DNA of 53,639 nucleotides from Vibrio anguillarum (GTDB taxonomy: Bacteria > Pseudomonadota > Gammaproteobacteria > Enterobacterales > Vibrionaceae), in assembly GCF_001989995.2 (NCBI RefSeq), contig NZ_JAHGUP010000076.1, positions 1 through 53,639 on the forward strand, given 5' to 3'. Position numbers and translations under genes: made by a program. The notes under the pieces are model-generated. The model saw only the letters and a program-made list of their open reading frames with translations. It did not search any database and had not been told where the DNA came from. Positions 49,557 through 53,639 of this stretch are shown here, piece after piece (positions within the stretch are counted from its first letter, which is position 1; each line of letters begins with the position of its first letter).

Positions 49557-51265
49557 AGTTCAGGCCCCAAGGTGAAATGCAGCTGAAATTCATCGCCGGG
49601 ATTGGCGTCAAGCCCCCATGCAAAATCTAAGCGGATCGGTCCAACCGGAGAAGCCCAGCGAATCCCGGCTCCCACACCAGTTTTCCAATCCGGCGAGTCA
49701 TTAAAGGCATCGCCATAATCGACAAACAATGCGCCCCACCAATTTCCAACCAAGCGATATTGATACTCCAACGAACTGGTGGCGATGTATTTGGCCCCAG
49801 TCAGTGCGCCGCTGGCATCTTTAGGTGAGATAGATTGATAGCTATACCCTCGTAAATTGTTATCGCCACCAGCAAAGAAGCGCAGAGAAGGCGAGAGTTT
49901 GTCAAACTCTTCACTGAAGTTTGCGCCGCCGTCTAAACGCAATAAACCACGGTGGTTTTGCCCAGCGCTGCGTATCCAAGCAGTTCCCGCCAACAACCGC
50001 ACCACACGCGTTTCAGAGACGAAATTTGGATCGCCATACTCAAGTGTGATGCTCTGTTTATCGCCCCACATCGGCATTGAACCACCACGAACACGCGTGC
50101 GAGAATAGGTCGCTCCCGGTAATACAAACTGGCCGACATCGCTTTGCAAACCTTGTTCGTAGTTTTCTATCAAATAACGAACGAATAGGGTTCGATGCCA
50201 ACCACCATCACGCAACCAGTGGCGTTCAAACGATAAGTTAGACTCCAAACTCTTCGTATCACGGTTATCGACATTCTTCATTCCATACTGAATTCGATAA
50301 TATTCACGCCGCACATCTTCTAGCGGTATTTTGTAGCCAGCGGTAATGGTCTGCTCTGGGGCAGAAAGGGAGAAACTGCTATCAAAACTGTGGCCGAGGC
50401 TGTTAACCCAAGGTTTCTTCCACTTGAATGAACCACGCACTCCCACATCCGTTGAGTAACCTAAACCGGTTTCAAGCTGATTTCGAGCTTGCGGTGCAAG
50501 GGAAACCTTCATCGGCAGTTCGCGACCGTTCTCCAGTTGGCTAAGATCGGGTTCAACAAAAACAGAGGAAAACCAATCGGTATTGGATAAGTTTTGGTTA
50601 TATTCCCCTACCTTGGAAACAAGGTAAGGATCATTGGTTTTATAGGGCTGAAGTGAGCGAACTCGCTGATCTTCAATTTGGCTGCCAGTAATGAGCGAGG
50701 GACCAAAATGGTAACGAATACCACTGTTAAAATGAAGGCGTACGAAAGCTTCATTCAACTCTGGCGCAACTTCCAAACGGCTTAATTCAAAATTCCCGTT
50801 AAAATAACCTTTTTGCAACGCTAAGTTGCGGATACCCGATTTCAAAGCATCGTACTGACCATGGTTAACCGCCGCGCCCACTTTAAGGGCATTGCGGTTA
50901 ATGAGATTGGCAAAATCAGCATCAGATTCAGCTTCCCCGCTGATCACCACATCCATCTCTTTAATGGTTGTTAGCGGTCCAGGATTGATATTGACCATCA
51001 GCTCTTGCTCATCGCTCACCACCACAAACTCAAATTGAGGATGGTAGTAACCCAGCGCGACAAGCGCTTCCGTCATGCTTTTCTCTAAACGAGATTGAAA
51101 ACGAAGATGCGTTGAATAGTCGCTCTCTGGAATCGACGATAAATAGGCTTCAACGTTGTTTTCTAATTCACCCTCTAAACCATTAATGGTTAACGCCACC
51201 TTGGCATACGCGGAAGTGGAAATAAGTAGCATCGTGAATAGAACTGGTAATGATTTTCGTCTCAT
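49553..51265 (-). CDS. tamA: Outer-membrane translocation protein TamA
   Basis: 570-aa Omp85-family protein. The signal peptide is 1-21 (LFTMLLISTSAYA then KVALT). Three POTRA domains follow (about 22-265), then a 16-strand barrel (about 266-570) with the Omp85 features GGDNNLRGY near 467-475 and VGPIRLDFAWGL near 540. It forms a complex with TamB, encoded in the overlapping downstream gene. First gene of tamA-tamB-ytfP, divergent from msrA. Confidence 0.95.
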   Translation of the reverse strand: MRRKSLPVLFTMLLISTSAYAKVALTINGLEGELENNVEAYLSSIPESDYSTHLRFQSRLEKSMTEALVALGYYHPQFEFVVVSDEQELMVNINPGPLTTIKEMDVVISGEAESDADFANLINRNALKVGAAVNHGQYDALKSGIRNLALQKGYFNGNFELSRLEVAPELNEAFVRLHFNSGIRYHFGPSLITGSQIEDQRVRSLQPYKTNDPYLVSKVGEYNQNLSNTDWFSSVFVEPDLSQLENGRELPMKVSLAPQARNQLETGLGYSTDVGVRGSFKWKKPWVNSLGHSFDSSFSLSAPEQTITAGYKIPLEDVRREYYRIQYGMKNVDNRDTKSLESNLSFERHWLRDGGWHRTLFVRYLIENYEQGLQSDVGQFVLPGATYSRTRVRGGSMPMWGDKQSITLEYGDPNFVSETRVVRLLAGTAWIRSAGQNHRGLLRLDGGANFSEEFDKLSPSLRFFAGGDNNLRGYSYQSISPKDASGALTGAKYIATSSLEYQYRLVGNWWGALFVDYGDAFNDSPDWKTGVGAGIRWASPVGPIRLDFAWGLDANPGDEFQLHFTLGPEL

Positions 51266-51432
51266 GCTTAATTAAAGGAACAGTTGAGTAAACAGATCGT
51301 TAATGGCTGGAAATCATACCGCCAATAGCACGCTTCGTCTGTATGAAATCAGTCAATTATTCGGGCTGAATGTGAAACAGTCGCTCAACAACAATAAATA
51401 AAGCCCAAAATAGACACACGAAAGGAAAGCTC

Positions 51433-52071
51433 ATGCTCAATAAACAAACAATGGTCAGCGCACAAACAGCACTGAAAGGACGAGAAACCCCTATGCCAGT
51501 GGAGGAAATTCATTACGTTAACCACAGCAACATCACTGAGCAGCCTAATGAGCATCAGCAACAAATAGTGATTGGTATGGGCTGTTTTTGGGGCGCTGAA
51601 CGCTTATTTTGGCAACTCGATGGTGTGGTGTCGACTTCAGTAGGCTATGCCGGCGGCTTTACCCCAAACCCAACTTACGAAGAAGTATGCAGTGGTGAAA
51701 CTGGCCATACTGAAGTGGTATGCGTAATTTTTGATCCACAGCGCTTGCCATTAGAAAAGCTATTAAGTCATTTTTGGGAAAAGCACGATCCGACCCAAGG
51801 CATGCGTCAAGGTAACGATAAAGGCACTCAGTATCGCTCCGCTATCTATACCTATTCAGAACAACAACAGCAAATAGCACAAGCCTCAAAGCAGCGATAC
51901 CAGCAGGCGTTGTCAGCCAGTCAACGAGCCTTAATTACCACCGAAATTGCACCCGCTGGTCCTTACTACTACGCCGAAAGCTATCATCAACAATATTTAG
52001 CTAAAAATCCGAATGGTTATTGTGGGTTAGGAGGAACAGGCATCTGCTTCCCACCCCAGCTCAGCGAATAA
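51433..52071 (+). CDS. msrA: Peptide methionine sulfoxide reductase MsrA
   Basis: 212-aa repair enzyme that reduces methionine-S-sulfoxide. The nucleophile is Cys51 in GMGCFWGAE, the same number as in E. coli MsrA. The recycling cysteines are likely in the C-terminal [15 protein letters not shown] 51433 follows GAAAGGAAAGC. Divergent from tamA, as in several gammaproteobacteria. Confidence 0.96.
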   Translation: MLNKQTMVSAQTALKGRETPMPVEEIHYVNHSNITEQPNEHQQQIVIGMGCFWGAERLFWQLDGVVSTSVGYAGGFTPNPTYEEVCSGETGHTEVVCVIFDPQRLPLEKLLSHFWEKHDPTQGMRQGNDKGTQYRSAIYTYSEQQQQIAQASKQRYQQALSASQRALITTEIAPAGPYYYAESYHQQYLAKNPNGYCGLGGTGICFPPQLSE

Positions 52072-52185
52072 AGCGTGTAGAATTGAGGCTTTGTTAGCAT
52101 TTTGTTAACCGCTTAATGTCCTCTTTTCGTGGTTTTATTGATTCTATGCTATACCTTTGTTGCTCAACTAAAAGGGACCCCTAAA

Positions 52186-52737
52186 ATGAAAAGTAAACGA
52201 GTGATCGCCATTCTAATCGCCTGCTATCCAGCGCTTGCCATGGCACACAACATTACCCAAGGTCAGCAAGTTGCTGATGTTTCAGTGGAAAAATATGGTG
52301 AAATCATCCTACAAGATGATAAAACGGCCTTTCAAACTTGGGATACCAGCCAACTGCTAGGCAAAGTGCGCGTCATTCAAGCCATTGCTGGTCGCAGCAG
52401 TGCTAAAGCGTTAAATGCACCATTGATGGCTGCCATTACGGCCGCACAATTTCCCGCAGAAAGTTATCAAACCACCTCGATCATCAACCAAGATGATGCG
52501 ATTTGGGGCACAGGATCGTTTGTCAAATCTTCCGCTCAAGACAGCAAGAAAGAGTTTCCGTGGTCTTCCATGGTGCTAGATGAAGCGGGAAATGTAGCCA
52601 AAGCGTGGGATTTAAAAGAGGAATCATCAGCGATCATCGTTCAAGACAAGCAAGGTAACGTACTGTTTGTTAAGGAAGGTGCATTGAGTGATGAGGAAAT
52701 TCAAACGGTTTTAGGCTTGATCAAACAGAATTTATAA
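52186..52737 (+). CDS. YtfJ family periplasmic protein
   Basis: 183-aa predicted exported protein. A signal peptide (about 1-20, VIAILIACYPALAMA) precedes a thioredoxin-fold-like YtfJ domain, with KVRVIQAIAGRSSAKALNAPL and the C-terminal SAIIVQDKQGNVLFVKEG. No CxxC pair is present, so redox activity is not expected. Function unknown. I chose ATG 52186, after AAAGGGACCCC; an upstream in-frame start would bury the signal peptide. Confidence 0.85.
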   Translation: MKSKRVIAILIACYPALAMAHNITQGQQVADVSVEKYGEIILQDDKTAFQTWDTSQLLGKVRVIQAIAGRSSAKALNAPLMAAITAAQFPAESYQTTSIINQDDAIWGTGSFVKSSAQDSKKEFPWSSMVLDEAGNVAKAWDLKEESSAIIVQDKQGNVLFVKEGALSDEEIQTVLGLIKQNL

Positions 52738-52832
52738 TAACCTTAGGTGGCCGATAACACGGCTGCCTTTGCTAAACATATCGTGGTGAAAGGTGCTTTT
52801 ATAAAAATAAGAGTACGCTTTATTCTCACAAT

Positions 52833-52851
52833 ATTGTTATATTATAACAAT
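52833..52851. promoter_or_regulatory. Zur box (zinc-uptake repressor operator)
   Basis: The palindrome ATTGTTATATTATAACAAT contains GTTATATTATAAC, the core of the gammaproteobacterial Zur consensus as I know it. It lies 27 bp before the small His-rich gene and upstream of zrgA. It overlaps the likely -10 region, so zinc-bound Zur would block transcription. This predicts induction in zinc limitation. Confidence 0.9.
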
Positions 52852-52877
52852 TATCATTTTACTACTGTATTGGTTTG

Positions 52878-53171
52878 ATGTTTACCCGTCTACGTTGCCC
52901 CCATTACCGAGCTCAAAGCATTGCATTATGTGCCATGCTGCTGATGCTATGGTTGAATGTCGCTTATGTAGATCATCACCTCGATACTAATCCTGCGCAT
53001 CACGCGCAGCATCATTGCCAACTTTTTTCTGGTTTTCAAAATGGTCTAAGCAGTGCGCTGCCTATCCTTCCTGTCATTAGTGGCAGCGAAATTCGATCAT
53101 CAGTAGAGAAAACTCAGCGTCGCCCCTCAGTTCATTACGCTTATCTTGCTCGCTCGCCTCCTCACTTTTAG
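52878..53171 (+). CDS. Small His-rich predicted membrane or exported protein, DUF2607-like
   Basis: 97-aa protein of unknown function. A hydrophobic segment (about 13-30, SIALCAMLLMLWLNVAY) is followed directly by a His cluster with His33, 34, 41, 42, 45 and 46 and Cys47. A low-complexity C-terminus follows. Vibrio proteins of this sort next to zrgA are annotated DUF2607, from memory. It is the first gene after a Zur box, so a role in zinc binding or uptake is a reasonable inference. ATG 52878 is preferred over the TTG three bases earlier. No strong Shine-Dalgarno is visible. Confidence 0.75.
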   Translation: MFTRLRCPHYRAQSIALCAMLLMLWLNVAYVDHHLDTNPAHHAQHHCQLFSGFQNGLSSALPILPVISGSEIRSSVEKTQRRPSVHYAYLARSPPHF

Positions 53172-53252
53172 ACGTCTTATCTAGTTATTTATGATTTGTT
53201 ACCCAAAGCCAACGCGCTAAGGGCTATTTTGATGTTTAAAAGGAATCACCCA

Positions 53253-53639
<387 letters not shown>

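Overview
The window reads as a chromosomal stretch of a Vibrio species close to the V. cholerae group. The evidence is gene content and order: pepA-holC-valS, argF-pyrBI-ridA, murA-ibaG-mlaBCDEF, caxA-kdsDC-lptCAB-rpoN-hpf-ptsN-rapZ-ptsO, thiBPQ, fbp/ppa, tamAB and zrgA. Two ERIC-like repeats are present, and protein sequences resemble known Vibrio homologues as I remember them. No database search was possible. The first bases carry a 16-nt match to the Nextera transposase mosaic end, and the last bases are a (CACGAC)n run that is cut off. The window is therefore probably one whole draft contig.

Layout. Positions 61-2235 (minus) hold lptG and lptF. Positions 2425-7406 (plus) hold pepA, holC and valS. 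Positions 7473-9202 (minus) hold a D-2-hydroxyacid dehydrogenase and rluA. At 9451-10722 (plus) is an Nramp-superfamily transporter whose metal-ligand motifs are replaced. rapA (minus) and a PIN-PhoH ATPase (plus) diverge from a 435-bp intergenic region. argF is followed by an ERIC element, then a pyrimidine-attenuated pyrL-pyrB-pyrI operon and ridA. Next is an H-NOX gas-sensor gene overlapping a cytosolic histidine kinase gene. plsC, murA, ibaG and mlaBCDEF follow on the minus strand.

From 26287 to 34006 a long plus-strand cluster runs caxA-kdsD-kdsC-lptC-lptA-lptB-rpoN-hpf-ptsN-rapZ-ptsO, then mgtE. After this come pmbA (minus), darP (plus), and thiBPQ (minus) behind a TPP riboswitch. ubiX and mpl are on minus, fbp and ppa on plus. 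Then come a GGCT-like gene, tamB and tamA (minus), msrA and ytfJ (plus). The window ends with a Zur-box-controlled locus: a small His-rich protein gene followed by truncated zrgA.

How the genes work together. Envelope biogenesis dominates. KdsD and KdsC make Kdo. LptB, LptF, LptG, LptC and LptA carry LPS outward. MlaB-F maintain outer-membrane lipid asymmetry. MurA and Mpl make or recycle peptidoglycan precursors. PlsC makes phosphatidate, and TamA/TamB serve outer-membrane assembly. The rpoN cluster joins sigma-54, ribosome hibernation and the nitrogen PTS. Metal and metabolite control is visible in the DNA itself as a TPP riboswitch, the pyrL attenuator and a Zur palindrome.

The less ordinary content is the H-NOX/kinase pair, the DPGN-less Nramp-like transporter, the small His-rich protein downstream of the Zur box, and the ERIC element next to the pyr promoter. 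I found no phage, integron, CRISPR array, insertion sequence, tRNA or rRNA.
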